This document shows positions 9,637 through 17,999 of a stretch of 64,000 nucleotides of DNA, one piece after another. The translations under genes and the position numbers were made by a program. How positions within the stretch are numbered: position 1 is the first letter of the stretch; each line of letters opens with the position of its first letter. The stretch is from the NCBI RefSeq assembly GCF_900289045.1, contig NZ_LT985188.1, forward strand, positions 682,001-746,000. The letters run 5' to 3'. This DNA is from Micropruina glycogenica. GTDB taxonomy: Bacteria > Actinomycetota > Actinomycetes > Propionibacteriales > Propionibacteriaceae. The notes below the pieces were generated by a model, which worked only from the letters and a program-made list of their open reading frames with translations, was not told the DNA's origin and did not search any database.

Positions 9637-11001
9637 GTGACAACGCCCAACTCCCTCAGCCGGCGCACTTTCATGACCGGCCTGGCCGGTGCCGCCCTGA
9701 TCGGCGCGGCCGGCTGCTCGCCCGCCCAGCAGCAGGCCCAGTCGTCCGCGACCGCCTCGGGTTCGGCAGCCAGCGCCACCATCACCGTGCGGCTGTGGGA
9801 CGAGCAGGTGCAGAAGGCCTATGACGCCTCGTTCGCCGAGTTCAGCAAGGCCAACCCGGGCATCACCGTGAAGACGTCGCTGGTGCCGTGGGCCGACTAC
9901 TTCACCAAGCTGCGCACCGACGTGGGCGGCGGCAGCGCCGACGACATCTTCATGATGAACGGCTCGTACCTTCAGCCCTACACCTCGGGTTCGGTGATCG
10001 AGATCGGCAGCGACTTCGATTCGTTGAAGGCCGATTGGGTGCCGCCCGCCGTCGAGCAGTACACCCTGGGCGGCAAGCTGTGGGGGGTGCCGCAGCTCAC
10101 CGACGGCGGCATCGCCATGTACTACAACAAGAAGCTGTTGGACGACGCCGGCGTCACTCCCGAGCAGGTCAGCAGCCTGGTCTGGGCGCCGGGCGGCGGC
10201 AGTGCTGACACCCTGCTGCCGATGCTGCAGAAACTCACCATCGACGCCAACGGCAAGCGCGGCGACGAGAGTGGCTTCAACGGCGCCAAGCCGAAGCAGT
10301 GGGGCTACTCGGCCGCACAAGACCTGCAGGGCATCTACTACAACTTCATCGGCAGCAACGGCGGCCAGTTCCAAGACGCCGACGGCAAGTTCGTGTTCGC
10401 CGGGCCCGAGTCGGTGCAGGCGTTTCAGTACATCGTCGACCTGATCAACAAGTACAAGGTGTCGCCGGCGGCGTCCAACACCAACGACAACGGCGACTTC
10501 ACCCGCGACCAGTTCTTGCAGGGCAAGATCGCGCTGTTCCAGTCGGGCGTGTACAACCTCAAGAACGTGGCCGACGGCGCCAAGTTCGAGTGGGGCATCG
10601 TGCCGATGCCTGCCGGGCCGAAGGGCGCGGTGTCGGTGGTCAACTCGGTGATCGTCTGCGGTAACGCCAAGAGCAAGAGCCCTGAGGCCACCGCCAAGGT
10701 GCTGCAGTGGCTCGGCGCGCAACAGGGTGCCTCGTTCATCGGCAAGTCGGGTGCGGCGCTGCCCGCGGTGATCAGCGCACAGCAGTCGTTCAAGGACTAC
10801 TGGGCCGCGCAGCAGGTCGATCCGTCACAGTTCGCCAAACAGGGCGCGATGCCGGCCATCTCGGCGCCGGCGGGGGCCAACTACGGCGCCGCGTTCAGTG
10901 CCTGGAAGCCCATCTTCAACGAGATCTTCCTTGGCCGCACCGAGGTCGAGGCGGGGCTGCAGAAGGCGCAAGACGCCGCCAACAAGGCCGCCGGGTCGTA
11001 A
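9637..11001 (+). CDS. extracellular sugar-binding lipoprotein of the ABC transporter
   Basis: A 454-residue solute-binding protein of the CUT1 family. The start is GTG 9637, with AAGGAG seven bases upstream. The N-terminus has a twin arginine (SRRTFMTGLAG) followed by the lipobox GAAGC near residue 28, so it may be exported by Tat as a lipoprotein. The mature part has the usual binding-protein pattern (ITVRLWDEQ, then the PQLTDGGIAMYYNKKLLDDAG hinge region). It comes last in the operon, while many such operons put it first. It captures a sugar outside the cell and hands it to the two permeases. Confidence 0.92.
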   Translation: MTTPNSLSRRTFMTGLAGAALIGAAGCSPAQQQAQSSATASGSAASATITVRLWDEQVQKAYDASFAEFSKANPGITVKTSLVPWADYFTKLRTDVGGGSADDIFMMNGSYLQPYTSGSVIEIGSDFDSLKADWVPPAVEQYTLGGKLWGVPQLTDGGIAMYYNKKLLDDAGVTPEQVSSLVWAPGGGSADTLLPMLQKLTIDANGKRGDESGFNGAKPKQWGYSAAQDLQGIYYNFIGSNGGQFQDADGKFVFAGPESVQAFQYIVDLINKYKVSPAASNTNDNGDFTRDQFLQGKIALFQSGVYNLKNVADGAKFEWGIVPMPAGPKGAVSVVNSVIVCGNAKSKSPEATAKVLQWLGAQQGASFIGKSGAALPAVISAQQSFKDYWAAQQVDPSQFAKQGAMPAISAPAGANYGAAFSAWKPIFNEIFLGRTEVEAGLQKAQDAANKAAGS

Positions 11002-11016
11002 CGATCCACGAGTTCA

Positions 11017-11190
11017 GGGGACGGTTCTCCAACCCGGTGAGGGGACGGTCTCCAACCCGGTGAGGGGATGGTTCTCCAACCGGTGAGGGGACGGTCTCCA
11101 ACCCGGTGAGGGGATGGTTCTCCAACCGGTGAGGGGACGGTTCTGTGACCGTTGGAGAACCGTCCCCAAACCGTTGGAGAACCGTCCCTT
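11017..11190. repeat. tandem and inverted 23-24 bp repeat array
   Basis: Five contiguous units of 23-24 bp occupy 11017-11132. Each begins GGGGAYGG, continues TCTCCAAC and ends CGGTGA, and two variants alternate (GACGG-TCT and GATGGTTCT). A partial sixth unit follows at 11133. Then come inverted copies: AGAACCGTCCCC at 11156-11167 pairs perfectly with GGGGACGGTTCT at 11133-11144, and another copy ends at 11190. The array ends 15 bases before the mtnP -10 box. Related copies lie at 18146-18280. Confidence 0.9.
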
Positions 11191-11205
11191 GACGCGGCGG
11201 GGCCC

Positions 11206-11211
11206 TACAGT
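11206..11211 (+). promoter_or_regulatory. -10 box of a leaderless mtnP-hemW transcript
   Basis: TACAGT is followed by six bases and the GTG start of mtnP at 11218. No ribosome binding site is visible. Confidence 0.45.
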
Positions 11212-11217
11212 TGGGAC

Positions 11218-12021
11218 GTGCAGGCAGACATCGGCATCATCGGCGGCTCGGGCTTCTACTCGTTTCTCAGCGACATCGAGCGGGTGAGTGTCGACACCCC
11301 CTTCGGCGAGCCCAGTGCGCCGCTGGCCATCGGTGAGGTCAACGGCCGCCGGGTGGCCTTTCTGCCCCGTCACGGTGAACAGCACCAGTTTCCGCCGCAC
11401 CGGGTGAACTACCGGGCCAACCTGTGGGCGCTGCGTTCAGTGGGCGTGCGCCAGGTGCTGGCGCCTTGCGCCGTCGGAGGGCTGCGGGCCGACCTCGCCG
11501 CCGGAACGTTCGTGGTGCCCGACCAGGTCGTCGACCGCACCTGGGGACGCGCCCACACCATCTGGGACGCCATCGGCCCCGTCGTGCACACCTCGTTCGC
11601 CGACCCGTACTGCCCGCGCGGACGGGCGGCATTTCTGGCCGCCAACCCCGCCGCCGTCGACGGCGGCACGCTGGTGGTGATCAACGGCCCGCGCTTCTCG
11701 ACCCGCGCCGAATCGCAGTGGCACGCCGCGGCCGGCTGGTCGGTGGTGGGTATGACGGGCATGCCCGAGGCGTCCATCGCGCGCGACCTGGCGATGTGCT
11801 TCTCGACGGTCTGCATGGTCACCGACGCCGACGCCGGCGTCGAAGGGCCCGGTGTTTCGCATGCCGAGGTGCTGCGGGTGTTCGCCGGCAACATCGAACG
11901 TTTGAAGGCCATGCTGCTCGACGTGGTGGGCGCCCTGCCCGAGCCCGAGGCGGACGACACCGCCACGTGCGCCTGCCGCCGCGCGCTGGACGGCCTGCCG
12001 TTGCCGTTCGAGCTGCCCTGA
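11218..12021 (+). CDS. mtnP: S-methyl-5'-thioadenosine phosphorylase
   Basis: A 267-residue purine nucleoside phosphorylase of the MTAP branch, which splits methylthioadenosine with phosphate to adenine and methylthioribose-1-phosphate (polyamine and methionine salvage). Visible motifs are IGIIGGSGFYSF at the N-terminus, FLPRHGEQHQFPPHRVNYRAN, the phosphate-site GPRFSTRAES and MTGMPEA. The C-terminal TCACRRALDGLPLPFELP is typical of actinobacterial members. Base specificity (adenine versus hypoxanthine) is not certain from sequence. The stop overlaps the hemW start by one base. Confidence 0.88.
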   Translation: MQADIGIIGGSGFYSFLSDIERVSVDTPFGEPSAPLAIGEVNGRRVAFLPRHGEQHQFPPHRVNYRANLWALRSVGVRQVLAPCAVGGLRADLAAGTFVVPDQVVDRTWGRAHTIWDAIGPVVHTSFADPYCPRGRAAFLAANPAAVDGGTLVVINGPRFSTRAESQWHAAAGWSVVGMTGMPEASIARDLAMCFSTVCMVTDADAGVEGPGVSHAEVLRVFAGNIERLKAMLLDVVGALPEPEADDTATCACRRALDGLPLPFELP

Positions 12022-13229
12022 TGCCCTCGGCGCTGCCGACCGGAGACCCGGCGCCCGCCGACGGCTCGCTGCCACCCCCGGCCATGGCCGAACTCGGCGA
12101 CCGGCCGATCTCGCTGTACCTGCACGTGCCGTTCTGCGCCACGCGGTGCGGCTACTGCGACTTCAACACCTACACCTCGGCCGAGTTGGGCTCGGCGCCC
12201 GGCGCGTCACGCACCGCCTATCTCGCCGCCGCCCGGGCCGAACTCGACCTCGCCGCACACGTCCTGGGGCCGCGGACGGTCGACACCGTGTTCGTCGGTG
12301 GGGGCACCCCCACGCTGTTGGCGGCCGACGAACTCGTCGGCCTGCTGAACAACGTCCGCGACCGGTTCACGCTCGCGCCCGGCGCCGAGGTGACCACCGA
12401 GTGCAACCCCGAATCGGTCGACGAGGCCTACCTGAACGCCCTGGTCGCGGGCGGGTTCACCCGCATCTCGTTCGGCATGCAGTCGGCCCGCCCACACGTG
12501 CTCAAGGTGCTCGAACGTCGCCACACCCCCGGGCGAGTGGCCGACGTCGTGGGCTGGGCGCGGGCGGCCGGGTTCGGCTCGGTGAGCCTCGACCTGATCT
12601 ACGGCACGCCCGGCGAATCGGTGGACGACTGGCGGGCCTCGCTGGCCGCCGCGCTGGCCTGCCGACCCGACCACATTTCGGCCTACGCCCTGATCATCGA
12701 AGCCGGCACCCGGCTGGCGGCCCAGATCAAGCGGGGCGAGGTGCCGCCCCCGGTGGACGACGACCAGGCCGACTTCTACGAGGTCGCCGACCGTGAGCTC
12801 ACCGCCACCGGGCTGGACTGGTACGAGCTCAGCAACTGGAGCCGTCCGGGCCACGAGTGCCGGCACAACCTCGCCTACTGGCGGGGCGACCCGTGGTGGG
12901 GCGTCGGCCCGGGCGCGCACTCGCATGTGGGTGGCGTGCGGTGGTGGAACGTCAAGCACCCTCGCAGCTACACCGACGCCCTGCGCCACGGCCGCAGCCC
13001 GGCGGCTGCGCGTGAGGTGCTCAGCGCGGACAGCCGCCGGGTCGAGCGGGTGCTGCTCGAGTCGCGGCTGTCGAGCGGCCTACCCCTGTCGGTGCTCACG
13101 CCGTCGGAGCAGGCCCGGGTGCGCGACCTCGTCGCGCGGGGGTGGGTGGCCCTGAACGAAGACGCACTGACGTTGACCCTGCAGGGCCGACTGCTGGCCG
13201 ACGCGGTGGTGCGCGACCTGCTCGACTGA
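12021..13229 (+). CDS. hemW: radical SAM heme chaperone HemW
   Basis: A 402-residue radical SAM protein. The cluster motif is CATRCGYCDF (residues about 38-47), with a fourth nearby cysteine as usual in this group. Other conserved blocks are VFVGGGTPTLL, FGMQSA and SLDLIYGTPGE. HemW was long annotated as oxygen-independent coproporphyrinogen oxidase but is considered a heme chaperone. ATG 12021 overlaps the mtnP stop; an internal ATG at 12084 would trim a poorly conserved tail. In most actinobacteria it follows lepA closely, so the accessory genes in between are insertions. Confidence 0.94.
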   Translation: MPSALPTGDPAPADGSLPPPAMAELGDRPISLYLHVPFCATRCGYCDFNTYTSAELGSAPGASRTAYLAAARAELDLAAHVLGPRTVDTVFVGGGTPTLLAADELVGLLNNVRDRFTLAPGAEVTTECNPESVDEAYLNALVAGGFTRISFGMQSARPHVLKVLERRHTPGRVADVVGWARAAGFGSVSLDLIYGTPGESVDDWRASLAAALACRPDHISAYALIIEAGTRLAAQIKRGEVPPPVDDDQADFYEVADRELTATGLDWYELSNWSRPGHECRHNLAYWRGDPWWGVGPGAHSHVGGVRWWNVKHPRSYTDALRHGRSPAAAREVLSADSRRVERVLLESRLSSGLPLSVLTPSEQARVRDLVARGWVALNEDALTLTLQGRLLADAVVRDLLD

Positions 13230-13292
13230 GCAGCGTGCCGCACCAACCCCATGGCGCTGGCGAGCCGAGCGCGGGTGCGCAACCATGGCGAC

Positions 13293-14063
13293 ATGCAGCC
13301 TGATTCGCCCAAGGGCCCCGTCGAGCGGGCCCTGATGGTGCTCGAAGTCGTGGCCGAGCGTGGTGGGGCCAGCGCGAAGGAGATCGCCCACTCGCTCGAC
13401 CTGCCGCTGCCCACGGTGTACCGCATCGCGAACTCTCTGGTCGACAGCGACTACCTGGTGCACATCAGGGCCGAAAGCCGCTACGAGCTGGGCACCAAGC
13501 TGCATCAGCTGGGCCAATCCCTGCACCGCCAGGTGGGCATCTCGCGCCCGGTGGCCCGCGAGATCACCCGGTTGCACGAGGACACCAGCTTCGCCGCCTA
13601 CCTGACCGTACTGCGCGGCGCCGAACTGGTCATCGTCTACGTGGTCGACTCGCCCGAATGCCCCCGGCTGCCGACCATGCACTTCGGCTTCCACGACGTG
13701 CCGCACTCGACCGCTTTCGGCAAGATTCTGCTCGCCGAACAGCACGTCGCGGGCCGCGAGCTCTACCTGAACCGGTACGGCATGCGGGGGCTGACCGCCA
13801 ACACCATCACCGACCGCGCGACCCTCGAGGACGAGTTGCGCGACGTCGCCCTGCGCGGGGTGGCCTGGGAGCGCGAGGAGTTTCTCGCCGGTTGGGCCTG
13901 CGCCGCCGTGCCCGTGCGCGACCCGCACGCGGGGCTGATCGGGGCCGTCGCGGTGTCGGCCCGGCCCGACCGCCTGACCGGACAGGACGCCACCGTCGAG
14001 GCCAAGCTGCGCAACGTCGCGGGCCGGGTGAGTCGACTGCTGCACGGCGGCCACCCGCGCTGA
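13293..14063 (+). CDS. IclR family transcriptional regulator
   Basis: A 256-residue regulator from ATG 13293 (an upstream ATG at 13251 would add 14 unconserved residues). The N-terminal winged helix-turn-helix covers about residues 8-70 (ERALMVLEVVAERGGASAKE, LPLPTVYRIANSL). The C-terminal effector domain has the typical STAFGKILLA and WEREEFLAGWACAAVPV motifs. It stands just upstream of, and codirectional with, the GMC dehydrogenase pair, which is its most likely target. The effector is unknown. Confidence 0.9.
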   Translation: MQPDSPKGPVERALMVLEVVAERGGASAKEIAHSLDLPLPTVYRIANSLVDSDYLVHIRAESRYELGTKLHQLGQSLHRQVGISRPVAREITRLHEDTSFAAYLTVLRGAELVIVYVVDSPECPRLPTMHFGFHDVPHSTAFGKILLAEQHVAGRELYLNRYGMRGLTANTITDRATLEDELRDVALRGVAWEREEFLAGWACAAVPVRDPHAGLIGAVAVSARPDRLTGQDATVEAKLRNVAGRVSRLLHGGHPR

Positions 14064-14082
14064 CCCGACCCGCCGCGCCGCG

Positions 14083-14136
14083 TTCTCAGTCGATGAGAAG
14101 CCGCCCTGTTCAGCCCTGCGTACGGCTGCCTAACCT
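14083..14136 (+). promoter_or_regulatory. promoter and candidate IclR operator of the GMC dehydrogenase operon
   Basis: An inverted repeat TTCTCA-N5-TGAGAA at 14083-14099 sits just upstream of a weak -35 (TTCAGC, 14109-14114), then a 16-base spacer and the -10 TAACCT at 14131-14136. The placement suits a regulator contacting RNA polymerase. Binding by the adjacent IclR protein is inference. Confidence 0.35.
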
Positions 14137-14193
14137 CCGAACCAGGCCTCACGCCGACCGCGGCGTATTCCCGATGATGTGAAGGAGGCAGGC

Positions 14194-14697
14194 GTGTCAG
14201 ACGCCCAGAACGAGCCGATCGAGCCCGAGGAACTGCAGCTCGACCAGGCCGATCCCGAGACCGGCGGCACCCCCGAGCCGCTCACCGACGCGCAACAGGC
14301 GACGCTGTTCCGCGTGCTGCGGGTCGCCTACCCGCACCCGTCGTTTCCCGACGGGCCGTACCAGCGGACGTCCGCGGCCGTTCAGCAGGCCGACTCCGAC
14401 GGCGTGCTGGCCGCCGGGCTGGACGCCCTGGGCGACCTGGACGGCCTGGACGACGATGCCGTCACCGCCAAGCTCGAGGCGGTTCAGGCCGAACCGTTCT
14501 TCCGGCTGGTGCATTCCACCACGGTGGTCGCCCTCTACGACGACCACGAAGTGTGGCAGTTGCTCGGCTACGAGGGCAGTTCGTTCGAGAAGGGCGGCTA
14601 CCTGCACCGCGGCTTCGACGACCTCGCCTGGCTGCCCGAGGTGCGCATCGAAGAGTACGACGGTGAGCCGCGGGTCGAGATCGTGAAGGGAGCCTGA
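14194..14697 (+). CDS. gluconate 2-dehydrogenase subunit 3-like small subunit
   Basis: A 167-residue protein with GTG start 14194 and AAGGAGG five bases upstream. After an acidic N-terminus, the region with VAYPHPSFPDGPY and the C-terminal LLGYEGSSFEKGGYLHRGFDD matches the small subunit found next to membrane or soluble GMC dehydrogenases. I see no Tat signal. It ends one base before the flavin subunit, so the two form a complex in one operon. The usual cytochrome c subunit is absent here. Confidence 0.75.
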   Translation: MSDAQNEPIEPEELQLDQADPETGGTPEPLTDAQQATLFRVLRVAYPHPSFPDGPYQRTSAAVQQADSDGVLAAGLDALGDLDGLDDDAVTAKLEAVQAEPFFRLVHSTTVVALYDDHEVWQLLGYEGSSFEKGGYLHRGFDDLAWLPEVRIEEYDGEPRVEIVKGA

Positions 14698-14698
14698 C

Positions 14699-16264
14699 AT
14701 GACGTCGATCGCCCATGACGACCCGGTCGTCGTGATCATCGGGTCGGGTGCCGGCGGCGGCACCATGGCCTACGAACTCACCCGCAACGGCGTGCCCTGC
14801 GTGCTCATCGAGGCCGGCCGCCACTTCAGCGTGGACGACTGGGAGAACGACGAGTGGGCCGCGTTCGGCCAGATGGCCTGGCTCGACATGCGTACCACCA
14901 GCGGTTCGTACCGCATCACCAAGGACTTCCCGAACCTGCCGGCCTGGATCGTGAAAGCCGTCGGGGGCACCACCACGCACTGGTCGGGCGCGACGCCCCG
15001 GTTCATGGCGCACGAGTGGAAGGCCCGCACGCACTACGGCGACATCGAGGGCGCGAACCTGCTCGACTGGCCGATCGACGGCGACGAGATGGCGCCCTGG
15101 TACGACAAGGCCGAGATCGCGATCGGCTCGACGCACCGGCACGGCCGTCCCGCTTTGCCGGCCAACAACAACTACAAGGTGTTCGCCAACGGCGCCGAGC
15201 GGGCCGGTTACCGCTACTACGCCACGGGGCCCTACGGCACGAACGCCGAGCCCTACGACGGCCGTCCGGCCTCGATTCAAGACGGGTTCAACTTTCAGGG
15301 CGACAAGAACCGCTCGAAGTGGTCGACGCTGGTGCGCGAGATTCCTCGGGCGCTCGAGACCGGCAAGCTCGACCTGCGGCCCGAATGTCACGCCACCCGC
15401 ATCACCCACGACGCCACCGGCAAGGTCGACGGCGTCGAGTACCTCGACGCGTCCGGCAACCTGCACAAGCAGGCGGCCAGGGTGGTCTGCCTCGCCGGCA
15501 ACTCGATCGAGTCGCCACGCCTGTTGCTGCTCAGCGCGAGTTCGCAGCACCCGGACGGCCTGGCGAACTCGTCGGGGCAGGTGGGCCGCAACTACATGCG
15601 GCACATGACCGGATCGGCCTACGCGCGGTTCGACCAGCCGGTGCACATGTACCGGGGCGAGACCATGGCGGGCATCATCGCCGACGAGGCGAAGCTCGAC
15701 ACCGGCCGCGGGTTCGTGGGTGGCTACTACATGGAGACCCTGTCGCTCGGCCCCGCGTTCTTGGCCGCGTTCGTCGAGCCGGGGGAATGGGGCCGCTCGT
15801 TCACCGAGAAGATGGACGCCTACCGCAACACCGCCGGCATGTGGATCGTCGGTGAAGACATGCCGCAAGAGTCCAACCGCGTCACGCTGCACGACTCGGT
15901 CAAAGACCAGCACGGGCTGCCGGTGCCGAACGTCAACTTCGACGACCACCCCAACGACGTGGCGATGCGCAACCACGGCTATGCCGCGGCGGATGCGATC
16001 TACGGCGCGGTCGGTGCCACCGGCGTGCACCACACCCCGCCCTACCCGGCCACGCACAATCTGGGCACCTGTCGCATGAGCGAGAAGCCCGAGGACGGCG
16101 TGGTCGACCGCTGGGGACGGGCGCACGACGTGCCCAACCTGTTCATAAGCGACGGCTCGGTGATGACGACGGGTGCGGCGGCGAACCCGACCCTGACCAT
16201 CGTCGCCCTGGCGATGCGGCAGGCCGACCACATTCTGTCGGAGCTGAAAGCCGGCAACCTCTAG
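14699..16264 (+). CDS. GMC-family FAD-dependent oxidoreductase
   Basis: A 521-residue flavoprotein. The N-terminal dinucleotide motif is VVIIGSGAGGGTMAYELTR (residues 10-28). The C-terminal GMC domain shows HNLGTCRMSE and ISDGSVMTTGAAANPTLTI. Together with the small subunit it probably oxidises a sugar, sugar acid or polyol (gluconate 2-dehydrogenase-like); the substrate cannot be told. The TAG stop lies within the CTAG that became the target site of the adjacent MITE. Confidence 0.88.
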   Translation: MTSIAHDDPVVVIIGSGAGGGTMAYELTRNGVPCVLIEAGRHFSVDDWENDEWAAFGQMAWLDMRTTSGSYRITKDFPNLPAWIVKAVGGTTTHWSGATPRFMAHEWKARTHYGDIEGANLLDWPIDGDEMAPWYDKAEIAIGSTHRHGRPALPANNNYKVFANGAERAGYRYYATGPYGTNAEPYDGRPASIQDGFNFQGDKNRSKWSTLVREIPRALETGKLDLRPECHATRITHDATGKVDGVEYLDASGNLHKQAARVVCLAGNSIESPRLLLLSASSQHPDGLANSSGQVGRNYMRHMTGSAYARFDQPVHMYRGETMAGIIADEAKLDTGRGFVGGYYMETLSLGPAFLAAFVEPGEWGRSFTEKMDAYRNTAGMWIVGEDMPQESNRVTLHDSVKDQHGLPVPNVNFDDHPNDVAMRNHGYAAADAIYGAVGATGVHHTPPYPATHNLGTCRMSEKPEDGVVDRWGRAHDVPNLFISDGSVMTTGAAANPTLTIVALAMRQADHILSELKAGNL

Positions 16265-16425
16265 GACTCTGCTAAACAATGCTGTTCCGAGCGAGGACGT
16301 GCCCGGCGGGATGAGCCGCGGGCCCAAGATCTGGAGGTCGTACCGGGCGTACGGGCCCAGATCTGGGGCCCGTGGATCGCCCGACCGGGCGCGCCGCAGC
16401 CGGGGCATGATTGGTCAGCAGGGTC
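16265..16425. mobile_element. 161-bp MITE with IS1182-like terminal repeats
   Basis: The left end GACTCTGCTAAACAA (16265-16279) and right end TTGGTCAGCAGGGTC (16411-16425) are imperfect 15-bp inverted repeats. CTAG occurs directly outside both ends (16261-16264 and 16426-16429), as a 4-bp target duplication. The left end differs at only two of 15 positions from the right terminal repeat of the complete IS at 38602-40443, which has the same CTAG duplication. The interior has no transposase and contains a GC-rich inverted repeat around AGATCT. It is a non-autonomous derivative that the IS transposase could mobilise. Confidence 0.78.
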
Positions 16426-16437
16426 CTAGGGCACTCG

Positions 16438-16510
16438 TGAAATGACGACCGATTCGGCGCGTCCGCCCGCTCACTGAGCGGGGGAGCGTCCGAGATCGGT
16501 CGTCATTTCA
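16438..16510. repeat. 73-bp long hairpin, possible bidirectional terminator
   Basis: Perfect 16-bp arms (TGAAATGACGACCGAT at 16438-16453 and its complement at 16495-16510) continue inward with TCGG pairing and an inner CCCGCTCA/TGAGCGGG stem. It lies between convergent genes (GMC oxidoreductase and NlpC/P60), where it could end transcription from both sides. There is no long T run, so a mobile palindrome is equally possible. Confidence 0.6.
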
Positions 16511-16534
16511 TGACGCCAGGGCCCGGAGCCAGTC

Positions 16535-17161
16535 TCAGGAGCCGATGATGCGGCGGGCCGAGGTGAAGTGGCCGTACCCGCTGATGGTGTCGACCTCGAG
16601 GTCGTCGCGGGTGTTGCGGGCGTGCACGAACTTGCCGTCGCCGATGTACATGCCGACGTGGTGCACGGGGGAGTAGAAGAACAACAGGTCGCCGGGCTTG
16701 AGGTTCTTGATCGAGACCGCCTTGCCCAGCCGCGACTGAGCACTCGACGAGTGCGGCAACGAGATGCCGATCTGGCGGTAGGCGTACATCATCAGGCCGG
16801 AGCAGTCGAAGCTGTTGCCGCCCGAGGCCCCCCACACGTACTGACCGGTCGAGACGCGTGAAAGGGCGGCCGCGACGACCTTCTTCGCGCGTTGGTCGGT
16901 GAGCGACACCGTCTTGCTCTTGGCGTACTCGAAGCGGGGCGTCCGATTCAGTGTCGCGTTGACCCGCGCCACTGCCAGGGAGGTGTCGAGCAACGACTTC
17001 TGGTGGGCCGCAGCCAGCGTTTCGGTGACCGTCGGTGCGGCAGCAACCGCCGGCGTGGATGTGCGTGCGGCGCCCGACGACTCGGCACCGGGCACGACCG
17101 ACAGCAGCAGGCCACTGGTGGCGACGAGAGCAGCGAACAGGGCGAGGCGACGCACACGCAT
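16535..17161 (-). CDS. secreted NlpC/P60 peptidoglycan hydrolase
   Basis: A 208-residue protein with a signal peptide (residues 1-30, LALFAALVATSGLLLSVVPG) and a linker up to about residue 90. The NlpC/P60 domain follows: catalytic Cys in NSFDCSGLMMYAY, His in VHHVGMYIGDG, then KFVHARN. Such enzymes cut D-Glu-mesoDAP type bonds in peptidoglycan stems during growth and division. GAAGGAAG precedes the ATG. It is a paralogue of the next gene on the same strand and both share 11-bp CTGAGA repeats upstream. Confidence 0.92.
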   Translation of the reverse strand: MRVRRLALFAALVATSGLLLSVVPGAESSGAARTSTPAVAAAPTVTETLAAAHQKSLLDTSLAVARVNATLNRTPRFEYAKSKTVSLTDQRAKKVVAAALSRVSTGQYVWGASGGNSFDCSGLMMYAYRQIGISLPHSSSAQSRLGKAVSIKNLKPGDLLFFYSPVHHVGMYIGDGKFVHARNTRDDLEVDTISGYGHFTSARRIIGS

Positions 17162-17213
17162 CAGTTGGTCTTCCTTCGTTCACGTTGCGACCGCGGGGCG
17201 GGAGCGACGCAAG

Positions 17214-17252
17214 CTGAGTTGAGGCTGAGATTCATCTGAGAAAAGACTAAGA
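17214..17252 (-). promoter_or_regulatory. 11-bp periodic direct repeats upstream of the first NlpC/P60 gene
   Basis: Read on the + strand, CTGAGT (17214), CTGAGA (17225), CTGAGA (17236) and CTAAGA (17247) begin exactly 11 bases apart. One-turn direct repeats are typical binding sites for OmpR/PhoB-type response regulators. The same motif and period recur at 18000-18038 upstream of the paralogue. The regulator is unknown. Confidence 0.6.
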
Positions 17253-17278
17253 TGACGTGCGGCCGGGGCGCAAATCGG

Positions 17279-17316
17279 ACGGCCCGGCGGCGTCCAGTTG
17301 GACGTTGCCGGGCCGT
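17279..17316 (-). terminator. hairpin terminator of the second NlpC/P60 gene
   Basis: ACGGCCCGGC...GTCCA at 17279-17296 pairs with 17299-17316 in a stem of 18 with two mismatches. It lies about 30 bases past the stop of the gene ending at 17347. The T run is poor, as is common in high-G+C genomes. Confidence 0.7.
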
Positions 17317-17346
17317 TCGTGAGTCACGCGCGAGGGCCGCGGACCC

Positions 17347-17961
17347 TCACCACTTGATGATGCGGCGGGCCGAGTTGTAGTGGCCGTACTTCTTCAGGCT
17401 GCTGACGTCGAGGTCGGCGCGCGGGTTGCGGGCGTGCACGATCTTGCCGTTGCCGATGTAGATCGCCACGTGGTGCACCGGGGTGTAGAAGAACACCAGG
17501 TCGCCGACTTTGAGGTTCTTCTTGCTGACCTTCTTGCCGCGGTGCGACAAGGTGCGCGACGAGTGCGGCAGCTTCATGCCGATCTTGCGGTAGGCGTAGA
17601 GCACCAGGCCCGAGCAGTCGAACGAGTTGGGGCCCGAGCGTCCACGCACGTACTGACCCTTCTTCACCTTGGCCAACGCTGCGCGGACGACCTTCATCGC
17701 CTTGGCGCGGGCCTTCTGCGCCTTCGTCGTCTTCTTCGGCGGAACGGTGGCGGGCGCGGTCTCGGTGGGTGTCGGCGCCGGGGTCTCGGTCGCGATGGGG
17801 TCGGGCGTGGGGGCGACCGTGGTGGGCGTGGGGCTCGGCTCGGTGACGGCCGGCGGCGTCACTTCGTCGGCCACCGCGGGCACCGCAACCGGCGCCAACG
17901 AGAACACGAGCGAGGCGCTGACGGCCAGCGCAGTGGACAGTGCGGTCTTACGAGCGAGCAT
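17347..17961 (-). CDS. secreted NlpC/P60 peptidoglycan hydrolase
   Basis: A 204-residue protein from ATG 17961, with GGGAGG about nine bases upstream. A signal peptide (STALAVSASLVFSLAPVAVPAVA) leads to a Pro/Thr-rich linker (about residues 32-75), a Lys-rich stretch and the NlpC/P60 domain with Cys in NSFDCSGLVLYAY, His in VHHVAIYIGNG and KIVHARN. It is close in sequence to the neighbour at 16535-17161; the pair arose by duplication. A perfect-looking terminator hairpin separates them, so each has its own promoter, both with 11-bp CTGAGA repeats. Confidence 0.92.
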   Translation of the reverse strand: MLARKTALSTALAVSASLVFSLAPVAVPAVADEVTPPAVTEPSPTPTTVAPTPDPIATETPAPTPTETAPATVPPKKTTKAQKARAKAMKVVRAALAKVKKGQYVRGRSGPNSFDCSGLVLYAYRKIGMKLPHSSRTLSHRGKKVSKKNLKVGDLVFFYTPVHHVAIYIGNGKIVHARNPRADLDVSSLKKYGHYNSARRIIKW

Positions 17962-17999
17962 CGGTGGTCCTCCCGGGTCATCCAGGGCCACCCATGTCA

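Noticed and set aside
11017-11190. Possible CRISPR array
   Set aside because: Units are contiguous with no unique spacers and no cas genes are near.
17162-17278. Cyclic-di-AMP riboswitch before NlpC/P60
   Set aside because: I found no conserved core of that riboswitch; exact 11-bp repeats point to protein binding.
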